A stretch of 64,000 bases of DNA from Nematopogon swammerdamellus (Eukaryota; Arthropoda; Insecta; Lepidoptera; Adelidae), in assembly GCA_946902875.1 (NCBI GenBank), contig OX336359.1:744001-808000 (forward strand), written 5' to 3'. The stretch's first letter is position 1. Each line of letters starts with the position of its first letter. The notes beneath the pieces were generated by a model that searched no databases, was not told where the DNA came from, and worked only from the letters and a program-made list of their open reading frames with translations. The position numbers and the translations under genes were made by a program. Below, piece by piece: positions 32,601 to 42,289 of the stretch.

Positions 32601-35600
32601 TGTCGCAACGCTAGGGTGTGGAACTGTCTCTCGGCGAGTGTTTCCCGAATCCTTTAACCTGGGTGTCTTCAAACGTCGTATCAGCGGGCTACACAGCCTG
32701 GCAACAGTCAGCAAATCTGCTGGCATGGCGCCTCACTGGGCGTGGTTTCGCGAGGAGAGGGGTTTTTGGCTCTGTCGACTTTACCATTGGTCCCTCGACA
32801 CAGCCACTCATGTTGGTTTACATAAAAAAACGTAGGACTTTGAATTGCTTGAAATGTGTGACGGCAGCTGACATGTCAACTTAGTGAATACGTGATTTTT
32901 TTTTTATAAACTTTGTTTAAACAGGCGCGCGAAATCTGGGCTTTCTTTTACGAAACCTGGCATTGTTGGCGACGCCTAGTTCCCATCGAAACGAGGTGCC
33001 ACGTCAGCGCTTGCCTTTAGTCGTACCGGCTACATATTTGTATTTGAGCGATAAAAGTTCCAACTACCTAACTTTGGCCAACAAAATTGTAAAAAAAAAC
33101 TCCCCGGTACCCCAAAATTTGTGTGACAAGGTTCCACCTGAGACTAGTTAGGTAGCCTATCTATTTTTACCCGACTACGGCGAAGCAAAAAGGAGGGTTA
33201 TGTTTTTGACCGGTATGTATGTATGTATGTTCATCTGTTCCCTCATAACTTCTAAACTACTTATCATAATTTGACAAATGAGGTATCGTTGAAAGCGTCT
33301 TGATCGTCCGCTGGTTAGGTTAGGCTATGTGACGTCACACAAAATTGACTATGGCGCCCTCTAGATGACAAAAAGTCATGATCTAAAAAAGATAATTTAA
33401 TGATACCGTATTGCGCATCAAATGAAAGGGCTTAATTAGCACATTTCAAAAATATATATATTGTTAGCTGTTGCTTTCGGATTTGCTTGCATGCACCCGA
33501 TAATTGGGAATAATTTCTAAAATCAGGCCTCACTCCAAACCTACCCAAAATACATCCTACTAATATTATAAACGCAAAAGTTTATGCATGAGTTGCGTTC
33601 AGGAAGACGATAAACCTACTCAAAGAAAGTAAGTAACTAAGGGCGAGGCCGCAGGTCGAGCTGCGTTCAGGAAGAAGATAAACCTTCTTAAAGACAGTAG
33701 GTTACTGAGGGCGAGGCCGAAGGCCGAGCTGCGTTCGGGAAAACTATAAACCTTCTCGAAGAAAGTAAGTAACAAAGGGCGAGGCCGAAGGCCGAGCTGC
33801 GTTCAGGAAGAGGATAAACCTTCTCGAAGACAGTAAGTAACAAAGGGCGAGGCCGAAGGCCGAGCTGCGTTCGGCAAGACTGTTTAGTCTTGCCGAGCTG
33901 CGTTCGGGAAGACTATAAACCTTCTCGAAGAAAGTAAGTAACAACGTGCGAGGCCGAAGGCCGAGCTGCGTTCAGGAAGACGATAAACTTTCTCGAAGAC
34001 AGTAAGTAACTATGGGCGAGGCCGAAGGCCGAGCTGTGTTCGGGAAGACTAAACCTTCTCGAAGAAAGTAAGTAACAAAGGGCGAGGCCGAAGGCCGAAC
34101 TGCGTTCAGGAAGAAGACAAACCATCTTTATGAAAGTAAGTAACAAAGGGCTAGGCCGAAGGCCGAGCTGCGTTCAGGAAGAGGATAAACCATCTTTAAG
34201 AAAGTAAGTAACAAAGGGCGAGGCCGAAGGCCGAACTGCGTTCAGGAAGAGGATAACCTTTTCGAAGAAAGTAAGTAACAGAGGGCGAGTCCGAAGGCCG
34301 AGCTGCGTTCAGGAAGACCATAAATCTTCTCAAAGAAAGTAACTTCTTTGCTACTTATTTCGAAAAGGTTTATCTTCTTCTTGAACGCATCTCGGCCTTC
34401 GGCCTCGCCCATAGTTACTTACTGTCTTCGAGAAGGTTTATAGTCTTCCCGAACGCAGCGCGGCCTTCGGCCTCGCTCTCTGTTGCTTACTTTCTTAAAG
34501 ATGGTTTATCCTCTTCCCGAACGCAGCTCGGTCTTCGGCCTCGCCCATAGTTACTTACTGTCTTCGAGAAAGTTTATCGTCTTCCTGAACGCAGCTCGGC
34601 CTTCGGCCTCGCCGTTTGTTACTTACTTTCTTCGAGAAGATTTAGACTTCCCGAATGCAGCTCGGCCTTCGGCCTCGCCCTTTGTGACTTACTGTCTTAA
34701 AGATAGTTTATCCTCTTCCTGAACGCAGCTCGGCCTTCGACCTCGCCCATAGTTACTTACTGTCTTCGAGAAAGTTTATCGTCTTCCTGAACGCAGCTCG
34801 GCCTTCGGCCGCGCCCTTTGTTACTTACTTTCTTCGAGAAGGTTTATAGTCTTCCCGAACGCAGCTCGCCCTTCGGCCTAGCCTATAGTTACTTACTATC
34901 TTCAAGAAGGTTCATCTTCTCCCTGAACGCATCTCGGGCTTCGGCCTCGCACTTAGTTATTTATTTACTTCAAGAAGTTTTATAGTCTTCCTGAACGCAG
35001 CTCGGCCTTCGGCCTCGCCATCAGTTTAGTTATAGCCGTGGTCGTATGCCACCTACCCTATAGGGCAAAGTGGCATACGACCATGGCTATCCTCTGAACA
35101 ACACTATGAATATTTATTAAATACATTAAAATATATTACGTGTAAGTTGTTTATTTAATAGACGATAAAATATTGAATAGTTTGTACATAACAATTTCAG
35201 ATGAGAATATTTTCTTGTTTCATACTTTTTAGAGCGTGATTTTTCAGTAGTCGGGTTTTAGTTTTTGAACTTATTTTTTATATACCTCATTGATCAACTG
35301 TTGACCTTGAATACAGACCAGCCCCAACTGGAAAATTGCAGCTGATCCCAAGAAAATAATTCTTACATTTCGAGGATTCAGCAAACTCTGAAAAAATTAA
35401 CATTAACATAATATATCTACAGTTGAAAAAGCCGCCATGGCGGTGCTTTCCTTTGATCGCACTGGCTACACTGAAATGGACTGAAAACACTAACGATTTT
35501 CATAGCTGTGTCAACCTACCTTCATTCAGTGCAGTGGCATCAATCTGGACAAGTTGAACCATGATAAACCCTACCAAGGTAAGGGAGTAACCACAATATC

Positions 35601-38600
35601 TAAACTTAAACAAAAACAAAAAACATTAGATTAACCCGAAAGTGATAAATGAAACTTACCTCTGCAGTGCCTATCATGTACATGGATAAACACAAGACGA
35701 AGGCCGAGCCAAATGACAGAGCTAGGAAAAATGGCTTGAGAGTTGCATTCAATGTGTCGCAGTACCTGCAAGTACATAAGTTTATGGTGGACGTATATCT
35801 ACCACTAATATACAATATAATATAAAGATAACGTCACGCCTGTTTCCCAATAGGGTAGGCAGGGACAACGGCCCTCGCATAGCGAAGCCAATATCAATTT
35901 TAACCGACTTCAAAAAAAGGAGGAGGTTCTCATTTCGACTGTATTTTTTGTTTTGTTTGTTACCTCAGAACTTTCGACTGGGTGATCCAATTTTGAAGAT
36001 TCTTCTTTTTTTTTTATTGTTTCCGAACTGGCTGGCTGTGTCCGAGGTCGAAGCCTCTGGCGCAGCCAATATCACCCCCGAGGAGGTGCCAGTCCGGCTT
36101 GCAGGTGGACTAATGACGACTAATACTAACGACTAAAGACTAACGACAAATAATGTCGCTGGGGAAAGGCTATTTACCCGCGATTTGAAGATCCGTGGAT
36201 TGTAGGAGTGGGGAAAGATATTCCCCGGAAGCCCGTTCCACACCTTTGCAGTGCGGCACAAGAACGATTTAGAGAATCGTGCCGTTCGAAGTAATCGTCT
36301 GTCCATAAAAAAAAAAAAGGGTGTTCCGCGAGAGTATGGCGGCTTTGGCGCAGGCGAACAGGAGGAGGAGGGATAAGGGAAGCATTTTCGTCAGAGCAGC
36401 GGCCATAGTAGTACATATCTCATCTCGCATAGCGCAGCACTTGATAATTTTTGCGCACATGCTCGATCTATATCCCAGAAAGCATAGTTATTCGAAACAG
36501 CCAAATTAACCTTAAGCTGCAAAACCACGCACAGCACCGAGCATACCTACACGCACAGTGAGACAGCCTATCAGCAGATTTATACAAATCTGATTTTGAT
36601 TGATCTAATCTAGGTATATACGTTTAGGGCGTGTTTCCTTCGGTTGTGTACGTTATTGAACTGTAATTTATTATTTTTGTTTGCAGGATCTGCAGGATAT
36701 GTAGGATCTCTGCCTGCAAACGAATCCCTCTTGGTCGGCAACCTTCGTGCAAAAACCTTTGATCTCCAGCTAACTCAGCCCGCCTAATGCTGCTGCTACT
36801 GTATGCTGGATCTCTGCTATACCTTTTCAACTATACGCTGGAAAATTCTGAAAAAAATTAAGATAGTAGAACGTAAAAACATTTTCAGTAAAAATTGGTT
36901 TCAGTAAGATTTGTCGTGTTTATTTTGAGATATGGGATGTTTTCGGTTACACCATGAACGTTCTTCCCGACTAAGGAACCTTTGACTGTGACTGTGCATG
37001 GTCCTGCACGCACTTGACAAATAACAAGGAAAGTTGATCGAAGTGGTGAAATGCTGTAGTCGCTCGAGAGAGAATTCAAATAGACAGCACTATCGATCAA
37101 TTTTCCTTCTTATTTCCTGCGTTTTTATTAGTCGGGTTTTATACAATTTTTACTTTTCACGACCGCTTCAACAGTGTTCATTCAGTGAGGTGGTTAGTAC
37201 CGATAAAAAAAATGTATAACCCGCCTTACCTCTTCAGATCAACGTAATGTCTAACACAATTGGCCAGTATTATTTCACAATTTGTCTCCCACTTCCCGTT
37301 GTCATGATCTCCCAGTTCCGAAGCCAGCTCCTCCAGATTGGACATTATGAACCTGACGATCTTGAGCTGACGAATTATATGTCCGACTAGGAGGGTGGTT
37401 AGAGTGTTCGTGCTGGTGTATACTATAATACAATGAAATTATATAAGGGTATAGTAAATGCAGGAAAACCAAAACTGTAGCACGTTAAGGAAGGGTTTTT
37501 TTTAATGTACGAGTAACATGCTAGTCCCGCCAATATCACCGCCGAGAAAGTGGGTGCCATACCGAAGATTTCTCTTTTGATTGCAGGCTGTACTGGGCTA
37601 GGGGATAAATACATATTTATGCTTTAGCCGAGGCAGATAATATGCGGCCTAACGTAGCCGGTAATATTACAGGCTTAAAGGACTTTCCAGGATAACTTTA
37701 TATGATGAAGACCTTCCAAAAGAGAAGGAACCATAATGCAGACATGAATAGAAAAAAATATACACGAGAGAGGCAGGGGCGGAGGCGGAGGGGGAGGGGG
37801 AGGTGGTATGATGGTGACGACGCCTAACCTTCACACTGCTCTGTCACACCAGTGTGAAGATTAGGAAAATGTATTCCCAACCTTCACATTAGATAGGAAG
37901 TCGCTTTCCTAACCTTCACACCGTCGAATTTCTTTTTTCACCTTCACACTCACGTCGGACTAACCTTCATACTGTTCAGCTAAACTGATTTTAACAGTGT
38001 TTACCTACCTACTTGTAAAAAAAATAAGTTCAAAACACTAATACCCGATTACTGAAAAATCACGCTCTGAAAAAGTATGAAACAAGAAAATAATTCATAG
38101 TGATGTTCAGAGGATAGCCGTGGTCGTATGCCACCTACCCTAAAAAAAACAATACATTCTAATTTCTAACAGTAGTTTTTTGAACTTATTTTTTATTTAA
38201 ATTATTTTGGGGTTAAAATTTCGAGATTAAGTACATATTTATCACGAAACAATATATATACAGGGTGTCCTGTATATATATTGTTGTATAAATATTGTTA
38301 TATAAATTGTATTATTGTTGTATAAATAAATAAATTAATTAATAAATAAATAAAAGCAGTTTTAATCTACATAAGCCGACGCGATAGATGTTTGACCAAC
38401 AAGGATACTGATAAATACACTTACTGAAAGACATGTACTTCGTTAAATAGATGTGAGTTACATATTCTATCTGATAGACAGGAGTCTTTTGCTCGTTCCA
38501 TGGATATTGTAATTTCAGTGCTAGAAAGGTTACAACAATTTTATTACCTTAACATATAACTATTATTGAACTCAGAAAACAGCTAAAGATTGCATCAAAA

Positions 38601-39200
38601 AGGCGACATTTAAAATCATCACACAAAAAGCAATTCTCAAATGCACAATGTACAAACAAACTTACGAAATTCTCTGTAATGTGTTTCTGGGTACAAATAT
38701 CCCAAAACAATAGGTGAAGAATCAAATATAATTCCAGTAAAAATAAAAACTGACGAAAGTACTGTCATGCAGATTCTTGCAATGCGAAAAACATGAGCTC
38801 TAGTGTGTTCCATAAGCTCCATTAGTTCTGCAGTCTTCTCTCCAAGCACACCATTCCTTACTATGTAGGAGACTAACTTGATATCACTTTCATATTCGCT
38901 GAGAATAAACCTATCTACCATGTCATGCATTTCGTCTTTGTAAACTATATGACAAATCAGTAGAGAGAATATCATCAATGAAGTAACCTCAATCGATATG
39001 CCTTCGGCGAATTCATCCAAACTTCTCAGATGTTTTATGGTAAAATATATTCCTCCGAAATTTAATACTAAGCTTATTCCGAAGTTCCACCACTGCCATA
39101 TATTTTTTATTTTAACAATCTTTTCTTTAGAAACATGTAAATAGCTAAATCCAACGCATGTTAGAATAATATTCAGAAATGTAGGTACTTTATTAGACAT
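26601..39200 (-). CDS. Odorant receptor gene B, seven exons, 413 aa, long transposon-filled intron 5
   Basis: Paralogue of gene A (7tm_6 odorant receptor). Exons: 39200-38666, 38520-38425, 37422-37230, 35765-35660, 35387-35286, 27824-27672 and 26657-26601. Every exon has exactly the same length as in A, phases match and no stop occurs, giving 413 aa. Exon 1 starts MSNKVPTFLN and differs from A at roughly a quarter of residues, whereas exon 6 differs by one synonymous base. Intron 5 is about 7.5 kb and contains a satellite, a palindrome, a 130-bp tandem array and LINE or helicase debris. I assign exons 6-7 to this gene because the sequence beside exon 6 (27990-28100) resembles intron 5 of gene D (63830-63920) and no other candidate exons lie between. 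Splicing across such an intron is inferred; RNA evidence would settle it. Confidence 0.85.
27035..27200 (+). repeat. Common lepidopteran 'cccccgacaaaaaaagaggggt' type repeat
   Basis: taacccccgacaaaaaaaga followed by a short inverted repeat cacacccgtacgggtgtctg. Resembles the terminal region of widespread lepidopteran repeats; class not assigned. Confidence 0.45.
27315..27480. mobile_element. Hairpin MITE-like element, arms about 50 bp
   Basis: Left arm (27315-27367, with ccgtttacttgcttaaagg) and right arm (27427-27480, with cctttaagtaagtaaacgg) are imperfect inverse complements around a spacer of about 60 bp. Lies in intron 6 of gene B. Confidence 0.65.
28450..28860 (+). pseudogene. LINE ORF C-terminal end and 3' UTR
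   Basis: The frame 28450-28650 ends VVPIVVSAHGLIAKSLDDHL, then LQKAALLDTARIVRRFL-like sequence (QIQKAALLDTARIVRRFLSL), a pattern found at the C-terminus of insect non-LTR RT proteins. A 3' UTR follows with aaacggttttatttagcttg and a stretch resembling 'ctgaaccgatttttatgaaa' repeat tails. Confidence 0.6.
28860..30410 (+). repeat. 12-unit tandem array, 130-bp period
   Basis: gagggtctgatgatggagtc recurs at about 28863, 28993, 29123, 29253, 29383, 29513, 29650, 29780, 29910, 30040, 30170 and 30300. One step is 137 bp because of a 7-bp insertion (gtaagta) near 29570. Units differ by a few substitutions. Because 130 is not a multiple of 3, the overlapping 77-aa frames are artefacts. The array lies between a LINE 3' end and a helicase relic, inside intron 5 of gene B. 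Confidence 0.93.
30440..30760 (+). pseudogene. C-terminal fragment of a Pif1-like (Helitron-type) helicase
   Basis: From about 30500 the frame reads LSWASTVHKMQGRPVDHAVV, then YLGSRLFEEGQAYVALSSVK, SLEGLCIEELD and a basic end to TGA at 30758. The HKMQG...QAYVALSSV pattern is helicase motifs V/VI of Pif1/Helitron enzymes. The upstream frame is shifted (VQIDFERSFQQI in another frame) and all ATPase N-terminal motifs are absent. Probably the relic of a Helitron or of a captured Pif1 gene. Confidence 0.7.
30795..31338. repeat. Near-perfect 0.54-kb palindrome
   Basis: Arms of about 257 bp (30795-31051 and 31081-31338) are almost exact inverse complements; I saw only isolated differences (for example gcaatactagc versus gcaaaactagc) and poly(A/T) length changes. 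The spacer is about 28 bp. It begins just after the helicase relic and includes aaacggttttatta at its outer part. Confidence 0.9.
31340..32215 (+). other. GC-rich retroelement-like block with AT-rich tail
   Basis: 31490-32095 is strongly GC-rich, with short frames lacking recognisable domains. 32096-32215 is an AT-rich UTR-like end, and 31340-31430 resembles the UTR at 28390-28450. It probably belongs to the same LINE group as 28450-28860, but no protein motif proves this. Confidence 0.4.
32270..32835 (+). pseudogene. Jockey-type LINE ORF2 C-terminal remnant
   Basis: Successive frames give MEYCSHIWKASP, LIQRRAVRLVGDP, RFSKSFLCRNARVWNCL-like (SKSFLCRNARVWNCLSASVF) and FNLGVFKRRISGLHSLATVS, the usual order at the end of Jockey/CR1 reverse transcriptase proteins. 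Several stops and frameshifts occur. Its 3' end (gcgtggtttcgcgaggag) recurs at 45350 and, inverted, at 58620. Confidence 0.7.
33165..33530 (+). repeat. Repeat fragment with (GTAT)n patch
   Basis: Starts tacccgactacggcgaagca, contains a tatgtatgtatgtatgt patch and continues with sequence typical of interspersed insect repeats (tgtgacgtcacacaaaattg, atggcgccctctaga). No ORF. Confidence 0.45.
33590..34330 (+). repeat. Satellite, about 12 units of 67 bp, forward arm
   Basis: Units of the form ctgcgttcaggaagaggataa...agtaagtaacaaagggcgagg...gaaggccgag repeat every 66-69 bp. Each includes the self-complementary ggccgaaggcc. One unit is shortened and carries a perfect hairpin cggcaagact/agtcttgccg at 33871-33894. 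Confidence 0.92.
34345..35025 (-). repeat. Same satellite, about 10 units in inverted orientation
   Basis: Head-to-head continuation of 33590-34330 with the units reversed (gaacgcagctcggccttcgg...). The orientation switches near 34335-34345 (agaaagtaacttctttgct). Confidence 0.92.
35032..35090. repeat. Hairpin with 21-bp arms, partner at 38114
   Basis: atagccgtggtcgtatgcca at 35032 faces its complement at 35070-35090 with one mismatch. 28 bp of it recur at 38114-38141, and the neighbouring 35090-35265 recurs inverted at 38045-38113 (cagagcgtgatttttcagta). The inverted pair flanks exons 3-5 of gene B. Confidence 0.75.
36000..36330 (-). pseudogene. LINE ORF2 C-terminal remnant with SINE-like 3' flank
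   Basis: The complement of 36300-36150 encodes SKSFLCRTAKVWNGLPGNIF, PHSYNPRIFKSRVNSL, a Jockey/CR1 C-terminal pattern. 36000-36100 carries a T run and a sequence like the tRNA-SINE tail (gccaatatcacccccgagga). Short relic. Confidence 0.65.
37495..37645 (-). mobile_element. Old fragment of the tRNA-headed SINE
   Basis: Diverged 3' half (gccaatatcaccgccgagaa, gtgccataccgaagattt, ggctgtactgggctag) in gene B intron 2. Similar short relics lie at 4310-4390, 26815-26860 and 62870-62945, in the intron 6 positions of A, B and D, and so predate their duplication. Confidence 0.55.
37820..37980. repeat. Cluster of 'taaccttcacac' motifs with a small hairpin
   Basis: Near-copies of ctaaccttcacac occur about five times (near 37826, 37877, 37910, 37940 and 37960). 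The first forms a hairpin with cagtgtgaagattagg (to about 37865). A G-rich patch (37770-37802) precedes it. Meaning unknown; possibly a decayed MITE. Confidence 0.45.
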
Positions 39201-39290
39201 CGTGGTTGACGTAGTTACTATAGTCTATAGGAATACGCAATAATCTAATTTGAATAAATCTGATATTACCCTAATTATTGAACTATGATT
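39201..39290 (-). promoter_or_regulatory. Conserved block upstream of gene B start
   Basis: Counterpart of the block upstream of gene A; the similarity extends about 85 bp above the ATG. Further upstream, 39900-40380 also matches 9500-9960 of the A unit, so part of this is simply duplicated flank rather than selected promoter sequence. Confidence 0.4.
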
Positions 39291-39475
39291 ACAATGTTAG
39301 TAATTAATTAATGTAACTATAAAGCCCACCAAACAAACAATAACAGTAATATGTAGCAATAAAATTATTTCACCAAATTATGTACGCCAGTCATATATAA
39401 TTTCCTGCAAGAAAACAATAACATTTTTGCATTACAATCTTAGTGAAAATGACATGAAAGAAAGTTTGAATTGTT

Positions 39476-39865
39476 TTTATATAGAAACTGACACGGTTTG
39501 CTACATCACCTCCAACATCCGCAATGTCAGCCCATAACACCGGGTGAACTAGGTGCTATGTTAGTTCTTCCCTTCATTTCATGTCGGCTACACTGAACTG
39601 GACGGAAAACGAGAACATCTATTTGCATAGCCGTTTCGACTGACGCTTCGCTCAGTGAGGTGTTACCAACCCCGGTGGGATAAACCCTACCACCTGGGTA
39701 AGGTAAGAAGGAAAGATACCTACAGTTTTACCACCACGGTTATCACCAGCACAACCACGGTCAGCCTCCAACAGTCGAGCGATCACCCATCCAAGTACTG
39801 ACCGCGGTCAGGGTTGCTTAACAATAGTCGACTGAGCGCACTAATGAGCTACCTAGGCTCACATA
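39476..39865 (-). mobile_element. SINE with 5S/tRNA-like head
   Basis: Minus-strand copy. The 5S-like segment is at 39822-39781 (complement of gatcacccatccaagtactg...gttgcttaac), and an A-box-like tagctcattag stretch is near 39860-39840. The B-box region is degenerate. This copy begins at the tRNA-like head and lacks the upstream leader, consistent with a Pol III start there. Confidence 0.78.
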
Positions 39866-40384
39866 TTATACCATTTTAAAAAGAGGAGAAGAAAAAGTAA
39901 ACGACTGCATAAATTACATGTTTAAGATTTAATCTAAGGACAGAACATAAAACAAAAGACACCAGTAGATAGCTGTGCGTGCAGAACAGATCTAGAGAAA
40001 TATAAACCTTGTTTCTCCCATTAGCTCCACTACGTCTACAGTCTTCTGTCCCGTCACTTGTAACCTGACATTCACACGGGCGTCGACGTCTATACCGAAT
40101 TCCGCTCCGGTGCGCAAGGCAATTTGACCAGTTCTGTCAGTCCCGCTCTACGCATTCAGCTATTGTCCAGTAGGTTCTGAATTTTCTGGTCGATTCGTCT
40201 CCATTGTGTGTGTCAGGAGCTAGATTTTCTTCCAAAATTCAAAATGACGGACGCCAGACTTAAAACTGTCAAACTTTCTCTTTCAAGTTTGTTAAGTGCA
40301 TTTCTTTTACGATTTGCTTCAAGGTTCGGAATTCTTATAAATATTATCTATATTTGTATACCTACTACTGTATTTAATGATGTC

Positions 40385-40675
40385 TGTTCACGCGACCACT
40401 AGTCTCCGCACCGTCGACCACTAGGCACACGGTACTGCGGGGAGGTGCGCGGGCGACGGGCGGCGGCGGCAGCTCCCCTCTCCGTCGCAGCCTACCGACA
40501 TTCTGCCAACCACCGCGACGGCGAGCGCACGCACCGCGCTCTTACACTTACATTCATGTCATTACGTTACATAATTTCATTTATTAAACCTAAAGTAATA
40601 CAGTCCACCGCATTTTTCTGAAGAGCTCCCCTAACTGCCTTCGGCGAACATTCAACGGAGAGTTAGGCGCCACCA
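40385..40675 (+). repeat. 5' LTR of the BEL/Pao element
   Basis: 291-bp direct repeat of 44568-44858. It is GC-rich in the first half, followed by an AT-rich part with taataca and attaaacc. It is flanked on the left by ATGTC. Confidence 0.93.
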
Positions 40676-41656
40676 TATGGTCCTTCGAGCCGGATAGACA
40701 AGCAGCACGCGGCGCGGAGTACCCAGCTACTATCGGCCGCGCGCGCGACCTACCGAGATCGGCAGCGCGGCGTGCACGCGAGGCGAAACACCACCACGCC
40801 ACAACATCACGGCAGAATCACCAGCAAGCAGAACATCAATCTGCAACGCGGAACGAGACAAGGTGGGGTGGCAGCGCATCTGGCGACGTCGACAGCAACC
40901 AGCTCGACGCCCAGCACGACCAGCGCACCGCTCCAGCGCGGCGCAGCACGCAGCTCGCGCGGCGCGGCGGCAGCCTCCACCTCAAGTCAACTCACACATC
41001 AGCGGCGGCGTGAGATCGTTCCCATCTTCTCACTTCTCCCATTCATTCTCATGATCTTTCCTACAATATTTCATTCATTCATTTCATTAACTATATTCAT
41101 TCTCGTTTTGCACGATTATTGCTTTACAATCATTTATTTGGCTTAGTTGTGTACATTGCTTCATTCTATCTTAAAATCAGCTTGCAAACAATTGCTTCAT
41201 TAATTAAATATATCTGTCATTCAATCAGCTTACAATAAATTCCGTTCAATCATACAATCTAAATTTTTCATCCAGTCTTCATCCATAATAGCATTATTTC
41301 GTTTTATCGTTTGTGTATGTCTGTTCTTGCATTTTGTGTCTACCCGCACAGATTCGGCGTTCCGTGTTCAGCGGTGAGCGCCGCCGCCGCCGATAACCGG
41401 TTCCAGCGCGCGCCTACCTACGAGCACGTCGTCGCGCGTCGCCTACCTATTCCGTTAACGCAAAATTTAAGTATCGCAATTTATAGATTAAAACGAAAAC
41501 TAATCGCTTTGCTTACAGTTTCAGATCGCTTTTGCTTTGCTTGCTTAATCAGGTACCTACGTATTGCTTCCTAGCTTACATTACAAAATATATACATACA
41601 TTTAAATACAAAATTAAATTAAATAAATTAACATTAGACATTTAAATTTAGGCACA

Positions 41657-42169
41657 ATGAGTAACTACAAAGGAAATATTAAAATAGTTGGTTCCTATAA
41701 AGCGAAATTATCGCAATTTAAGACTTTTTTGGAAGTTATTAAATCATGCGTGTCTCTTAGCGATCTGCAAACCAATGAAATAGAAATTCTATTAGCTAAA
41801 ATTGCTGCTGTATGCTCGGATTACGATTACTTCCAGACTGAAATCGAACTATTGTCTAATATTTCAGATAACCAGTACGTCGAACGCGAACAGGTCGACA
41901 TCCAGTACTATCTTTCGGTGTCGACTGCACAAGCCAGCGTGAACCGTGCGCCGGCGCCGGAGACTGGTCGGTCGCTGGCAAGCTCTCAGGAAGGTATCCG
42001 TGTCCGTGGTACAGGTGGGCCAAGCCGTCAGCAATTAACAAAACTTTCCACAACAGACTTACTTCATTTCTCTGGTCAGTGTCAAAACTGGCTCGAGTTC
42101 AGAGACACATTTGTCTCGCCAATCCATGATATTGAAACAATCGACATTTTCAACAAACATGTGTGTTAA
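41657..42169 (+). pseudogene. BEL/Pao gag, N-terminal part, stopped
   Basis: 170 codons from ATG 41657. The C-terminal portion TTDLLHFSGQCQNWLEFRDT followed by FVSPIHD matches the conserved BEL/Pao gag region (F-SG-x-W-x-F-x-D-x-F). Homology continues in the same frame beyond the TAA at 42167 (QYLRVALRESALLVIKSIDF, then NYDSEWNLL) to about 42285, so this is a nonsense-broken gag rather than a complete short protein. Confidence 0.8.
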
Positions 42170-42289
42170 CAATATCTACGTGTTGCTCTGAGGGAAAGTG
42201 CATTATTGGTTATCAAATCAATTGATTTTTCTTCTAACAACTACGACAGTGAGTGGAACCTTCTCTTCGTAAGAGAAGAGCATCAAAAC

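Noticed and set aside
33744..34722. Small repeated proteins (FVTYFLREGL type)
   Set aside because: Translations of the 67-bp satellite, found on both arms of the inverted repeat.
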